NCBI GenBank assembly: GCA_038206985.1
Contig: JBBRAH010000006.1
Location: 33,633 to 97,632, forward strand
Source: CAXMST01 sp038206985
Lineage (GTDB): Bacteria > Actinomycetota > Thermoleophilia > Solirubrobacterales > 70-9
DNA length: 64,000 nucleotides
Direction of reading: 5' to 3'
Shown here: piece by piece, positions 53,398 through 62,306 of the stretch
Layout of the letters: every line of letters begins with the position of its first letter
How positions within the stretch are numbered: position 1 is the stretch's first letter
Made by a program: the position numbers and the translations under genes
The notes under the pieces: generated by a model
Told to the model about the DNA's origin: nothing
The model's input: the letters and a program-made list of their open reading frames with translations, nothing else
Databases searched by the model: none

Positions 53398-55182
53398 ATG
53401 GCAGCTACAGAGACACCGGGTACAGACCAGAACGTCATGGTCAAGGAGATGTCGTGGGATCCGATCACACGGATCGTCGGCTCCCTCGGTATCCACACCG
53501 AGATCGACTTCGCCAACCAGAAGGTCAACAAGTGCTATTCGACCTCGATGGTCTTCAGAGGATTCGACATCTTCATGAAGGGCATCGATCCGCGGGACGC
53601 GCACTTCATCACCAGCCGGATCTGCGGCATCTGCGGTGACAACCACTGCACCTGCTCCTGTCTGACCCAGAACATGGCCTATGGCGTCAAGCCGCCGCCG
53701 CTTGGTGATCTGGCTTTCAACCTGGCCGAGACCGCGGACTACATGTTCGACCATGCGATCTACAACGACTGCATGTGCAACGTGGACTTCTGCGAGCAGA
53801 TGGTCAAGGAGACCAACCCGTCGCTGCTGCAGACAGCCGAGTCGACGATGGCGCCGCACAGCGACATCCACGGCTACAAGACGATCGCCGACATCATGCG
53901 CGGGCTCAACCCGTTCACCGGCGACTTCTACCTGGAGACCCTGCAGGTGGCGCGCTACACGCGCGAGATGTACTGCCTGTTCGGCGGCCGGCACACGCAC
54001 CCCTCGACGATCATGCCGGGAGGTTGCAGCGCCCAGATCACCCACCAGACGCTGACCGACTACTACGTGCGGTTGATGCGGTACTTCGAGTACTGCAAGC
54101 GGACGGTGCCGCTGCACGACGACCTCTACGACTTCTTCCTGCAGGAGTTGCCGGGCTACGACATGGTCGGCTACCGGCGCACGGATCTGGTCTGCTGGGG
54201 ATCGTTCGATGATCCCGACTACGTCGATTACAGCTACGAGCGCATGAGCGAGTGGGGCAGCAAGCGCTACGTCACGCCGGGACTCGTCTTCGACGGCGAG
54301 CTGATCACGACCGATCTGGTCGAGATCAACCTCGCGATCCGCATCCTGCTGGGCTCGTCCTACTTCGACGACTGGGCCGGCAGCCAGGAGCCGTTCGTGA
54401 CCAAGGACCCGCTCGGTAACGATGTCGACCCGCGCCACCCCTGGAACAAGGTGACGCTGCCGAAGCCGCAGAAGCGCGACTTCGCCGACAAGTACAGCTG
54501 GGTGGTGAGCCCGCGCATGTACGACAAGCGCAACGACAGCTACGTCGCCTGCGACACCGGTGGCGGTCCGTTCGCCCGCCAGTGGGTCACGGCGAAGGCC
54601 GGGCTGGTCGATTTCGGCTACTGCAAGGCGACCGGCGAGAGCATCCAGATGGTGCTGCCGCGGACGCCCGACTCACCCGAGATGGAGCTCGAGTGGAAGG
54701 TGCCGGAGAAGTCCAACGCGATCGAACGCGACCGGGCCCGGGCCTACCACCAGGCGTACTCGGCCCTGGTCGCCATGCACAACCTCGAGCGCGCCTTCAC
54801 CGAGGTACGCGCCGGGCGGACCAAGTCGTGGAACGACTTCAAGGTGCCCGACACCGCGGTCAGCTGCGGCTTCCACGAGGCGGCCCGGGGCGTTCTCTCC
54901 CACCACATGGTGATCGAGGACGGCAAGATCGCCAACTACCAGCCCTACCCGCCGACGCCGTGGAACGCCAGCGTCCGCGACACCTACGGAACTCCAGGCC
55001 CCTACGAGGACGCGGTGCAGAACACACCGATCTTCGAGGAGAACGGCCCGGAGAACTTCAAGGGCGTCGACATCATGAGGGCGGTGCGGTCCTTCGACCC
55101 GTGCCTGCCCTGCGGTGTGCACATGTACAACGGCAAGGGCAAGGTGCGCAAGGTCCAGCACACGCCCACCGGGATGAGCTGA
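53398..55182 (+). CDS. hhyL: [NiFe] hydrogenase large subunit, group 1h type
   Basis: The 594-residue large subunit binds the NiFe centre. The L1 motif is SRICGICGDNHCTCSC (Cys76, Cys79) and the L2 motif DPCLPCGVHM (Cys569, Cys572, His575). The 19 residues after His575 are the peptide removed by the maturation protease. HGYKTIADIMRGLNPFTGDF, GGRHTHPSTIMPGG, YSWVVSPRMYD and CDTGGGPFARQWVTAKAGLV are group 1h features as I know them. It follows hhyS by 62 nt with its own ribosome binding site (AGGAGAGG). Confidence 0.95.
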   Translation: MAATETPGTDQNVMVKEMSWDPITRIVGSLGIHTEIDFANQKVNKCYSTSMVFRGFDIFMKGIDPRDAHFITSRICGICGDNHCTCSCLTQNMAYGVKPPPLGDLAFNLAETADYMFDHAIYNDCMCNVDFCEQMVKETNPSLLQTAESTMAPHSDIHGYKTIADIMRGLNPFTGDFYLETLQVARYTREMYCLFGGRHTHPSTIMPGGCSAQITHQTLTDYYVRLMRYFEYCKRTVPLHDDLYDFFLQELPGYDMVGYRRTDLVCWGSFDDPDYVDYSYERMSEWGSKRYVTPGLVFDGELITTDLVEINLAIRILLGSSYFDDWAGSQEPFVTKDPLGNDVDPRHPWNKVTLPKPQKRDFADKYSWVVSPRMYDKRNDSYVACDTGGGPFARQWVTAKAGLVDFGYCKATGESIQMVLPRTPDSPEMELEWKVPEKSNAIERDRARAYHQAYSALVAMHNLERAFTEVRAGRTKSWNDFKVPDTAVSCGFHEAARGVLSHHMVIEDGKIANYQPYPPTPWNASVRDTYGTPGPYEDAVQNTPIFEENGPENFKGVDIMRAVRSFDPCLPCGVHMYNGKGKVRKVQHTPTGMS

Positions 55183-55192
55183 GGTCACCCGG

Positions 55193-56134
55193 GTGAAAGT
55201 CGAACAAGGCGCTCCGCCTCCTGAGGCGCTCGTCGAGCGCTTCCAGGAGCTGAGTGCCGGTCTGGAGCAGATCTCTGATCCGATCGCCCGCGACCGGGCG
55301 CAGGAGATGATCGGCGTGGTCCTCGACCTCTACGGCGAGGGCCTGAGGCGGATCTTCGAGACCCTGCAGGAGGCCGGTGAGCTGACGGAGGAGATCCGCC
55401 ACGATCTGGCCGGTGACGGCGTCGTGGCCAGCCTGATGCTGATCCACGACCTCTATCCGGTCGGCCTCTCCGAGCGGGTTAGCGAAGCCCTCGACAGCGT
55501 CCGTCCCTACATGGAGTCGCACGGCGGTGACGTCGAGTTGCTCGGCATCGTCGACGGGGTGGCGACGATCAAGCTCAACGGCAGTTGCGAGGGCTGCCCG
55601 GCATCGGCGGCGACGCTGGAGCTGGCGATCAAGCAGGCGCTCGACGAGCACGCTCCGGATCTCGAGGGGCTCGCGGTGGAGGGCGCGATCGAGGACGGCG
55701 CGATGCCCGAGCCGAGCGGCAACGAGCTGCCGATCGTGCAGGTCTCCTCCACCGGCGAGAGCACCATGCCCCAGATGAACGCGTCCGGCAACGGCAACGG
55801 CGGGACGCAGATCGAGACGCTGCCCTCGTGGTTCCCGATCCGCGACATGCAGCCGGTCGGCGAGGGCCAGCTCGTCGGTGCGGCGGTCGCGGGCACGCCG
55901 TTGATCGTGGCCAACGTCGACGGATCCCTGCTTGCCTACCGCGATCACTGCACCGCCTGCGATTCGACCCTCGGCGCGAGTAGCCTCGACGACGGTGTGC
56001 TGAGCTGTCCAAGTTGCAAACGGCGCTATTACCTGCCCCGCGCCGGGCGCTCGCTCGACGACGAACAGATTCAGCTCGAACCGATCCCGCTGCTTGCCGA
56101 GGGCGGATCGGTCCGGGTGGCACTGAGCACGTGA
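55193..56134 (+). CDS. NifU-like / Rieske-like fusion protein
   Basis: From GTG at 55193 the protein has 313 residues. A helical N-terminus (1-90) is followed by a NifU C-terminal-type domain (about 95-165; VRPYMESHGGDVELLGIVDG, Cys132-x2-Cys135 in GSCEGCPAS), a flexible Gly/Asn linker, and a Rieske-fold domain (about 205-313). In the latter the usual C-x-H / C-x2-H ligands are replaced by Cys253-x2-Cys256 and Cys272-x2-Cys275. Fe-S proteins at this place (called HhyE/HucE in mycobacteria, from memory) are needed for H2 oxidation and may pass electrons to the respiratory chain. Cluster type here is open. Confidence 0.8.
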   Translation: MKVEQGAPPPEALVERFQELSAGLEQISDPIARDRAQEMIGVVLDLYGEGLRRIFETLQEAGELTEEIRHDLAGDGVVASLMLIHDLYPVGLSERVSEALDSVRPYMESHGGDVELLGIVDGVATIKLNGSCEGCPASAATLELAIKQALDEHAPDLEGLAVEGAIEDGAMPEPSGNELPIVQVSSTGESTMPQMNASGNGNGGTQIETLPSWFPIRDMQPVGEGQLVGAAVAGTPLIVANVDGSLLAYRDHCTACDSTLGASSLDDGVLSCPSCKRRYYLPRAGRSLDDEQIQLEPIPLLAEGGSVRVALST

Positions 56135-56943
56135 GCGAGACCAACGGCAACGGGAACGGCAGCGGTCCCTCCTCCGGGCGGCGCAAGCTGGACGAAGCAG
56201 TCTCGGCCCGGCAACGGGCTGATCTGGTCAGTGGGCTGCGTGGCCTGACGCGGGCCGGGGCAGCCTCCCGGCGGCGACCCGCGGGCGCCGGGTCCGGTTC
56301 GGGCGCAGCCGGCAAACTCGGCATCTTCAGCACCGAGGGACGGGTCCAGCCGCCGCAGCCGGTGGATCAGAATGACCCCGACATGGAGTACTGCGAGCTC
56401 TGCAACGCCCCGCTGCCACACGACCACCGCCACCTCCTGCATCTGGGCGAGCGGCGGATGCTGTGCGCTTGCGAGACCTGTTGGTCGGTGCGCTCCGGCG
56501 AGGCCGACTACCGGCCGGCCGGCGTCCGCACGGCCTGGCTCGACGGGCTGGAGATCCCCGATGAGGCCTGGGCCAGCTTCCAGGTTCCGATCGGGCTCGC
56601 GTTCTTCATGCGAACCGGAGAGCCATCGAAGGTCTTCGCCTTCTATCCAAGCCCGGCCGGCGCGACCGAGTCGGAAATCGACCTCGACGCCTGGGAGCGG
56701 CTCGAGGCCGCGAACCCGGTGCTCGAGCGGCTCGAGCCCGACAGTGAGGCGCTGCTCGTCAATCGGATGGTCGAGCCGCATGTGCACGTGATCGCGCCCA
56801 TCGACGACTGCTACCGCCTGGTCGGGATGATCAAGACCGAGTGGGAGGGGATCTCCGGAGGCTCGGGCGTGGATGAGGCGATCGCCCGCTTCTTCGCAGA
56901 GCTCAAGGTGCAGGGGGCGCTCTCGGGGAGGATCAATGAGTGA
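56131..56943 (+). CDS. Hydrogenase-operon protein, possibly DUF5947
   Basis: From GTG at 56131 (GTGA overlap with the gene before) the protein has 270 residues. The first 75 or so are Gly/Ser/Arg-rich and likely disordered. Then comes a Cys-rich segment, MEYCELCNAPLPHDHRHLLH, followed by CACETCW, which could bind zinc or an Fe-S cluster (CxxC...CxCxxC plus His). The rest (LPSPAGATESEIDLDAWERL-like; VLERLEPDSEALLVNRMVEP, HVHVIAPIDDCYRLVGMIKT) is alpha/beta. I believe this is the DUF5947 family found in actinobacterial hydrogenase loci. The function is unknown. Confidence 0.65.
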   Translation: MSETNGNGNGSGPSSGRRKLDEAVSARQRADLVSGLRGLTRAGAASRRRPAGAGSGSGAAGKLGIFSTEGRVQPPQPVDQNDPDMEYCELCNAPLPHDHRHLLHLGERRMLCACETCWSVRSGEADYRPAGVRTAWLDGLEIPDEAWASFQVPIGLAFFMRTGEPSKVFAFYPSPAGATESEIDLDAWERLEAANPVLERLEPDSEALLVNRMVEPHVHVIAPIDDCYRLVGMIKTEWEGISGGSGVDEAIARFFAELKVQGALSGRINE

Positions 56944-57838
56944 GCGAGACGCCAACAGCCCGGCGCCCGACCCGGGCGACCGGGAGGGCTCGGTGAACGG
57001 CGACGACGGCACGGACTCGCTGCAGCGCCTGCGTGAGCTGGCCCGAGCCAATCGTGGTGCGGCGCTCGCCGCGGCTGGGCAGACCGGCAACGACGGCAGC
57101 GGCGGCAATGGCGCCGCGCACCCGCGCCCCGATCTCGAGACCGAGCTGCCGCAGAGCGGCGCCGCAGCGGACCGCCCTGATCCGGACTTCGAGATCACCG
57201 GCGCCCGCCCGGTCGCCAGCGCCTCGGTGCCGACGTTGCGCTTCGATGCCAGGGTCAGCGATACATCGGGCCGCCGTGTCTACTTCATCGCGCTGGCGAT
57301 CCTGCTCACGGTCGAGCCGGGTATGCGCCGCTACGACGACTCCAGCCGCGCCCGCCTCGTCGAGCTCTTCGGCGAGCCCGAGCGCTGGGGCTCGACGACC
57401 GGCTCCTTCCGCTGGGCGCAGGTCGATGTCGTCGTCCCGGCCTTCACCGGCGCCGGTGACTTTCACTTCGACGTTCCCTGCAGCTACGACCACGAGATCG
57501 CCGCCACCAAGTACTTCGGGGGCGTCCGCGAGGGGACCTACCCGCTACAGATGCACTTCAACGGGACCGTCTACTACGACGCCGCGGGGCCGGGCGAGGC
57601 GTCGACGGACGGGCTGCTGCAGATGCTGCCGCTGGCCTGGGATCGCTCCGCCCGCTGGGAGCTACCGGTGCAGACCTGGCGCGAGATGATCGCCGCGCAC
57701 TATCCGGAAGGCGGCTGGCTGCGCCTGCAGGAGGAGACGCTCTCGCGACTTGGCCGCCACAAGGCGGCCAGCGGTGCGCCGACGCTCGACGCGGCGGTCT
57801 CGGGACTGCTCGACAAGGCCGAGGGGGAGGCGGGCTGA
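56936..57838 (+). CDS. Hydrogenase-operon protein, possibly DUF6084
   Basis: From ATG at 56936 the protein has 300 residues. A disordered N-terminus of about 85 residues is followed by a beta-rich domain: VPTLRFDARVSDTSGRRVYF, VDVVVPAFTGAGDFHFDVPC, SYDHEIAATKYFGGVREGTY-PLQMHFNGTVYY. No catalytic motif is obvious. I believe it matches DUF6084, which accompanies group 1h hydrogenases. It overlaps its neighbours by 8 nt and 1 nt, so all are made together. It may be a structural or assembly factor. Confidence 0.62.
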   Translation: MSERDANSPAPDPGDREGSVNGDDGTDSLQRLRELARANRGAALAAAGQTGNDGSGGNGAAHPRPDLETELPQSGAAADRPDPDFEITGARPVASASVPTLRFDARVSDTSGRRVYFIALAILLTVEPGMRRYDDSSRARLVELFGEPERWGSTTGSFRWAQVDVVVPAFTGAGDFHFDVPCSYDHEIAATKYFGGVREGTYPLQMHFNGTVYYDAAGPGEASTDGLLQMLPLAWDRSARWELPVQTWREMIAAHYPEGGWLRLQEETLSRLGRHKAASGAPTLDAAVSGLLDKAEGEAG

Positions 57839-59184
57839 TGCAGGAGACGGTCGAGCGGCTCGCGAGCTCACTTCTGTTCGAGGGTTACGCCCTGTATCCG
57901 TACACGCCCGGGGCCACCAAGAACGCGACCCCGACCCCATTCGGGATCGTCTACCCGCCCGCCTACAGCGCCTCCCAGCGGGCCGCCTTCGACCACATCC
58001 AGATTCAGTCGGTGATTTCCGCGCAGTCCGCTCAGATCCTCGCTGATGCCGAGATCGAGGCCGAGGCGATGTTCCTGCAGGCGGCAGGCACCCGGCACAA
58101 GGCGGTCGAGCGCCGCGCGGGACTCGAGTCCCTGACGATCGGCGAGCTGGCCGCAAGCGGGCCGGTCGAGAAAGCGTTCGCGTTCGATGCCGGCTCCGAA
58201 CTGGGAGTCGCGACGGGCGAGCAGGTCACCGAAGCCCAGGGCGCCCTGACGCTGACCGTCACGCTCGAGGCTGAGTTGCTCGACGGGGTCGAGGGAGCCA
58301 TGGCGCGGATCACCGCGCGAACCCACAACACCACGATCCTCGCCGACGGCGAGGCGGAGTCGATGGACCGGGCCGCCGCGCTGCGCCGATCCCTGCTCTC
58401 CACCCACACGCTGCTCGGGCTCGCCGGCGCCGCCCGCTTCGTCTCCCCGCTGGAGAACGAGGGCGAACTCGGCGAGGCCGTGCAGTCCTGCGAGAACATC
58501 AACTCCTGGCCGGTGCTCGCCTCGCCCGACGACGCCGCGCTGCTTGGCGCCGCGATCCTGCTCCCCGATCACCCGGGGATCGCCGAGGCCTCCAACGTCA
58601 ACATGTTCGACAACACCGAGATGGAGGAGGCCCTGACCCTGCATGTCCAGGTGCTCAGCGACTCCGAGCGTGAGGCGATCGGCGAGCAGGATCCGACCGT
58701 GCGCGAGATGATCGAGCGGGTCGAAAAGACGACCCCCGAACAGCTGCTCGACATGCACGGCGGGATGAGCCCGAGCGAGCCGGGCCTGCTCGCCGGAGCA
58801 CCGCCCGCCGCGCCCACCAGCGAGCCCGACTTTCCCGAGTGGAGCGAACCGGGGGCGGTGCCCGGGTCCGGCTCGCTGCCTCCCGGTGTCCCGGTTGACA
58901 AGGGCCTCGGGCCCTCGGAGACGCCCGGCGAGCGGGAGGTGGTCGTCGGCGGCAAGGCCTTCCGCCGCGGTGAGAAGGTGAAGCTTTGCCCGGGTAAGGA
59001 CGGCGATCCCTACGACAAGATGCTCGACGGCCAGCCGGCGACGATCCGGCGGATCTATGTGGACTACGACGGCCGCGCCTATCTCGGGGTTACGGTCGAT
59101 GCCGACCCGATGGCCGAGATCCTGCAGGATGCGGGGCGGTACCTGTTCTTCTTTGCGGACGAGGTGGCGGCGATCGATGACTGA
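57838..59184 (+). CDS. Conserved hydrogenase-operon protein, unknown
   Basis: The 448-residue protein starts METV-like (MQETVERLASSLLFEGYALY, PYTPGATKNATPTPFGIVYP), has a long mixed domain (ALTLTVTLEAELLDGVEGAM, HTHTLL-type helix LSTHTLLGLAGAARFVSPLE), a Pro/Gly/Ser linker at about 320-365, and a small C-terminal beta domain (EVVVGGKAFRRGEKVKLCPG, ATIRRIYVDYDGRAYLGVTV, YLFFFADEVAAIDD). No known family comes to mind. TGATG coupling to the gene before, and an 8-nt overlap with the protease gene, tie it to hydrogenase biogenesis. Confidence 0.6.
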   Translation: MQETVERLASSLLFEGYALYPYTPGATKNATPTPFGIVYPPAYSASQRAAFDHIQIQSVISAQSAQILADAEIEAEAMFLQAAGTRHKAVERRAGLESLTIGELAASGPVEKAFAFDAGSELGVATGEQVTEAQGALTLTVTLEAELLDGVEGAMARITARTHNTTILADGEAESMDRAAALRRSLLSTHTLLGLAGAARFVSPLENEGELGEAVQSCENINSWPVLASPDDAALLGAAILLPDHPGIAEASNVNMFDNTEMEEALTLHVQVLSDSEREAIGEQDPTVREMIERVEKTTPEQLLDMHGGMSPSEPGLLAGAPPAAPTSEPDFPEWSEPGAVPGSGSLPPGVPVDKGLGPSETPGEREVVVGGKAFRRGEKVKLCPGKDGDPYDKMLDGQPATIRRIYVDYDGRAYLGVTVDADPMAEILQDAGRYLFFFADEVAAIDD

Positions 59185-59791
59185 CTTGCTGCCGGGACAA
59201 GAGAGCGCCGAGCGGGCCCGCGAGGCGATGAAGCTGAGCGGTGGGCCACAGGATCCGGCGATGGGCCCCCCGAAGCGGATCCTGGTCGCGGGGATCGGCA
59301 ACGCCTGGATGCGCGACGATGCCTTCGGTGGCAAGGTCGCTGAGAAGCTCGAGGGTGGTGCTCTGCCCCCCGAGGCTGCAGTCTTCGACTTCGGCACGGG
59401 TGGTCTTGATCTGGCGTATGAGGCGATGCGCGGCTACGACGCCCTGATCCTGATCGACGTCTCTCGGCAGGGCGGCGAGCCGGGAACGCTGTACGTGATG
59501 GACGCGGAGCCCGACGACCTCGAGCCGATCGAAGACGGTGGGATGATGAGCCCGCATGCGATGGATCCCGAGACGGTTCTACGCTTCGTCAAGGCCGTCG
59601 GTGGCTGGCCTGGCAAGGTCAAGATCGTCGCCTGCGAGCCCGGGGTGGTCGAGGAGATGGGATTGGAGATGACCCCGGAGGTTGAGAATGCGGTCGAGCG
59701 TGCGGTCGCGCTGGTCCGCGAAACCGTCACCGAACTGCTCTCCGACGATGCCTACGCCGAGCCGGAGGCCGAGGTGTCCAGCGATGCATGA
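59177..59791 (+). CDS. Hydrogenase maturation protease (HupD/HyaD type)
   Basis: From ATG at 59177 the protein has 204 residues. The motif ILVAGIGNAWMRDDAFGGKV provides the first metal-binding acidic residue. YDALILIDVSRQGGEPGTLY has the second Asp, and the MSPHAMDPETVL His is the third nickel-sensing ligand. It cuts the C-terminal peptide from the large subunit after nickel insertion. A 30-residue N-terminal extension and an acidic tail are added to the family fold. Confidence 0.9.
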   Translation: MTDLLPGQESAERAREAMKLSGGPQDPAMGPPKRILVAGIGNAWMRDDAFGGKVAEKLEGGALPPEAAVFDFGTGGLDLAYEAMRGYDALILIDVSRQGGEPGTLYVMDAEPDDLEPIEDGGMMSPHAMDPETVLRFVKAVGGWPGKVKIVACEPGVVEEMGLEMTPEVENAVERAVALVRETVTELLSDDAYAEPEAEVSSDA

Positions 59792-60266
59792 GCTGTCGGT
59801 CAGCTCCGCGATTGTCGACACCGTGCTGCGCCACGCCGAGGGGCGCCAGGTCACCGTCGTCCACCTGAAGGTCGGGCGCCTACGCCAGGTGGTTCCCGAT
59901 TCGCTCGAGTTCTACTTCGGAATAGTCAGCCGCGACACGCTCTGCGAGGGCGCGCGGCTCGAGCAGCAGCTGATCAACGGCCTGATGCGCTGCCGCGCGT
60001 GCGCCGGCGAATGGGATCCGGCGCCGCCGATCACCGAGCACAGCCTCGATCCCTCGAGCATGCTGCCGCAGTTCCGCTGCCCTGCCTGCGGCGAGGCCGG
60101 GGCCGAGATCATCGCCGGCGACGAGCTGCAGGTGGAGTCGATCGACGTTGATACGCCCGAGCAGGATCCCAGCCCCGGCGAGGGACCGCGCCACCCGGTC
60201 GGCGCGGGATCCACGAACGGGCCCAGCCCGAGCCACACCCATAGCCATCCCAGGGAGGAGACCTGA
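59784..60266 (+). CDS. hypA: Hydrogenase nickel-insertion protein HypA
   Basis: HypA (160 residues) delivers nickel with HypB. The nickel site MHELSV (Met1, His2, Glu3) and the zinc site Cys70/Cys73 and Cys99/Cys102 are intact. The C-terminal 45 residues are an extra Pro/Gly/His tail ending SHTHSHPREET, which may store or guide nickel. It overlaps the protease gene by 8 nt and hypB by 1 nt. Confidence 0.95.
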   Translation: MHELSVSSAIVDTVLRHAEGRQVTVVHLKVGRLRQVVPDSLEFYFGIVSRDTLCEGARLEQQLINGLMRCRACAGEWDPAPPITEHSLDPSSMLPQFRCPACGEAGAEIIAGDELQVESIDVDTPEQDPSPGEGPRHPVGAGSTNGPSPSHTHSHPREET

Positions 60267-60973
60267 TGCACCAGACCAAGGTCAAGGTCGCCGAGGACGC
60301 GCTCGACGCGAACACGACGATCGCCAACGCCAACCGCAGTGACTTCGATCGCAACGGCGTGGCTTGCGTGAACCTGATGAGCGCCCCCGGCGCCGGCAAG
60401 ACCACGCTGCTGGAGCGGACCCTGGAGCTGCGCGGCGAGCGCCGCATCGGTGTGCTCGAGGGTGACGTGCAGGGCTCGATGGACGCGGACCGTCTTTCCG
60501 TTCACCACATCCCGGTGATTCAGATCAACACCGACTCGGGTTTCGGCGGCGAGTGCCACCTTGACGCCAACATGGTGCGCTCGGCGCTGCCGGACATGCC
60601 GCTCGATGAGATCGATCTGCTCGTCGTCGAGAACGTGGGCAACCTCGTCTGCCCGGCCGAGTTCCGGATCGGCGAGGACGCCAAGGCGATGATCTGCTCG
60701 GTAACGGAGGGCGAGGACAAGCCGCTCAAGTACCCGCTCATGTTCCGCAGCTGCGAGCTCGTGGTGATCAACAAGATCGACCTGCTTCCGCACCTGGATT
60801 TCGACGTCGATCGGCTTGTAGCCAACATCGACCAGGTCAATCCCGAGGCCCGGGTGCTGCTCCTCAGCGCGCGTACGGGAGAGGGAGTGGCTGAGTTCGC
60901 CGAGTGGCTCTTCGGCGTCGCTGATCGGGAGCACGCCTCGGTGAGTGTCGGCGAGCACGTCCACAGTCACTGA
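60266..60973 (+). CDS. hypB: Hydrogenase nickel GTPase HypB
   Basis: HypB (235 residues) is the GTPase for nickel insertion. P-loop SAPGAGKTTLLERTLE, the metal-site Cys/His in FGGECHLDANMV, VVENVGNLVCPAEF and NKIDLLPHLDFD are conserved. The N-terminal His-rich nickel store of some HypB proteins is absent. A short His tail (GEHVHSH) lies at the C-terminus instead. Confidence 0.96.
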   Translation: MHQTKVKVAEDALDANTTIANANRSDFDRNGVACVNLMSAPGAGKTTLLERTLELRGERRIGVLEGDVQGSMDADRLSVHHIPVIQINTDSGFGGECHLDANMVRSALPDMPLDEIDLLVVENVGNLVCPAEFRIGEDAKAMICSVTEGEDKPLKYPLMFRSCELVVINKIDLLPHLDFDVDRLVANIDQVNPEARVLLLSARTGEGVAEFAEWLFGVADREHASVSVGEHVHSH

Positions 60974-61019
60974 GGTCGTTTCGGACCGATGTGGGCCGCC
61001 GATCCGGGAGGATGGGGGC

Positions 61020-62306
61020 GTGGAGAATGAGGAGACCGTAGAGCGGGCGCAGCTCGCCACCGAGCTGATCCAAAGACGCATCGCCGAGCGTTGCGAGCAC
61101 GGGGCGAGCTGGTTCGAGGCGGAGGCCCCGCGCATCGCCCGCTGCTGCCACCGGATGGCCGAGCGCTTCGCCCGCGAGGGCCGCTTGATCGCCCTCGGCG
61201 CAACGCCCACGGCCCGCTCCGACGCCCGCCACGTCTCGGTCGAGTTCGTCCATCCCGTGATCGTCGGCAAGCGGGCGCTACCGGCGCTGGCGCTGAGTGG
61301 GGAGGGGGGACCGATCGGTCCGCAGCTCGACGCGGTCGGGCTCGATGGCGAGCGCGACATCGTGATCGGCTTCGGGCTCGGCGAGCCGCAGGGAGAGCAG
61401 ATCGAGGCCGCGCTCACGGGTGCCCGGGCGCTCGGCTGCATGACGATCGGCTTCCCTGATGACGCTGCGCCCGCGGGTGGGGACGACGGCGGGGATTGGG
61501 CCTTCGTGCCTCCACCGGACGTCGATGCCTTCGTGCGTCAGGAGCTGGTCGAGACGCTCTACCACGTGCTCTGGGAGCTGGTCCACGTCTTCTTCGATCA
61601 CCGTGGCCTGCTCGAGGGCCGCTCGGCCGGACCGGTCCACGACTCCGGTGCCTCCAGCTTCCTGTACCCGTTCCTCTCCGAGGGCGAGCAGGATCTGGAC
61701 GCCGTGCTTGCCGATGTCGAGGCCTCTGCGTTGATGAAGGCCGGCGATGTCGCCGGGTTGCGCGCCCAGACCCTCGCCGACAACGGTGAGGAACTGATCG
61801 CGGCGGCGCTTGCGTTGCTGGAGCGCTTCACAGTTGGTGGTCGCCTGCTCGCCTTTGGCAACGGCGGCTCCGCAACCGATGCGATGGATGTCGTGGCCGA
61901 CTTCCGCGAGGCCGGCGGGCCGGGCTGGCTCCCGCGGCGGGCGCTCGACCTCACCGAGGACACGCCGATCATCACCGCGGTCGCCAACGACATCGGGGTC
62001 GAGGAGATCTTTCAGCGCCAGGTGATCGCCTACGCGCGCGAGGGCGATGCCGTGCTCGTGCTCTCGACCAGTGGCGGCTCAGAGAATCTGATCGAGGCGC
62101 TGGCCGAGGCGCGGCGACGCAAGCTGGCGACGATCGCGCTGGTCGGCTACGACGGAGGCAGGATCGCGGCCGAGCAGCTCGCGGACCACGTGATCGTCAC
62201 TCGCTCGCAGCACATCCCGAGGATCCAGGAGGCCCAGGCGAGCGCATACCACGTGCTGCGGGAGCTGGTCGAGTTGCTCGACCTGGAGAAGCAAGGCGGG
62301 GGATGA
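61020..62306 (+). CDS. Double SIS-domain protein of the hydrogenase operon
   Basis: From GTG at 61020 (GGGAGG 8 nt upstream) the protein has 428 residues. The C-terminal half (about 255-420) is a GmhA-type SIS domain: GRLLAFGNGGSATDAMDVVA, VLSTSGGSENLIEALAEARR, and the helix PRIQEAQASAYHVLRELVEL. The N-terminal half (about 45-195) aligns with it (GRLIALGATPTARSDARHVS; EALVETLYHVLWELVH-like segment LVETLYHVLWELVHVFFDHR) but has lost the SGG sugar-phosphate motif. It therefore looks like an internal duplication with one inactive copy. GmhA makes heptose 7-phosphate isomers. The role beside hypB and hypF is unknown. ATG at 60945 is possible but overlaps hypB. Confidence 0.8.
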   Translation: MENEETVERAQLATELIQRRIAERCEHGASWFEAEAPRIARCCHRMAERFAREGRLIALGATPTARSDARHVSVEFVHPVIVGKRALPALALSGEGGPIGPQLDAVGLDGERDIVIGFGLGEPQGEQIEAALTGARALGCMTIGFPDDAAPAGGDDGGDWAFVPPPDVDAFVRQELVETLYHVLWELVHVFFDHRGLLEGRSAGPVHDSGASSFLYPFLSEGEQDLDAVLADVEASALMKAGDVAGLRAQTLADNGEELIAAALALLERFTVGGRLLAFGNGGSATDAMDVVADFREAGGPGWLPRRALDLTEDTPIITAVANDIGVEEIFQRQVIAYAREGDAVLVLSTSGGSENLIEALAEARRRKLATIALVGYDGGRIAAEQLADHVIVTRSQHIPRIQEAQASAYHVLRELVELLDLEKQGGG

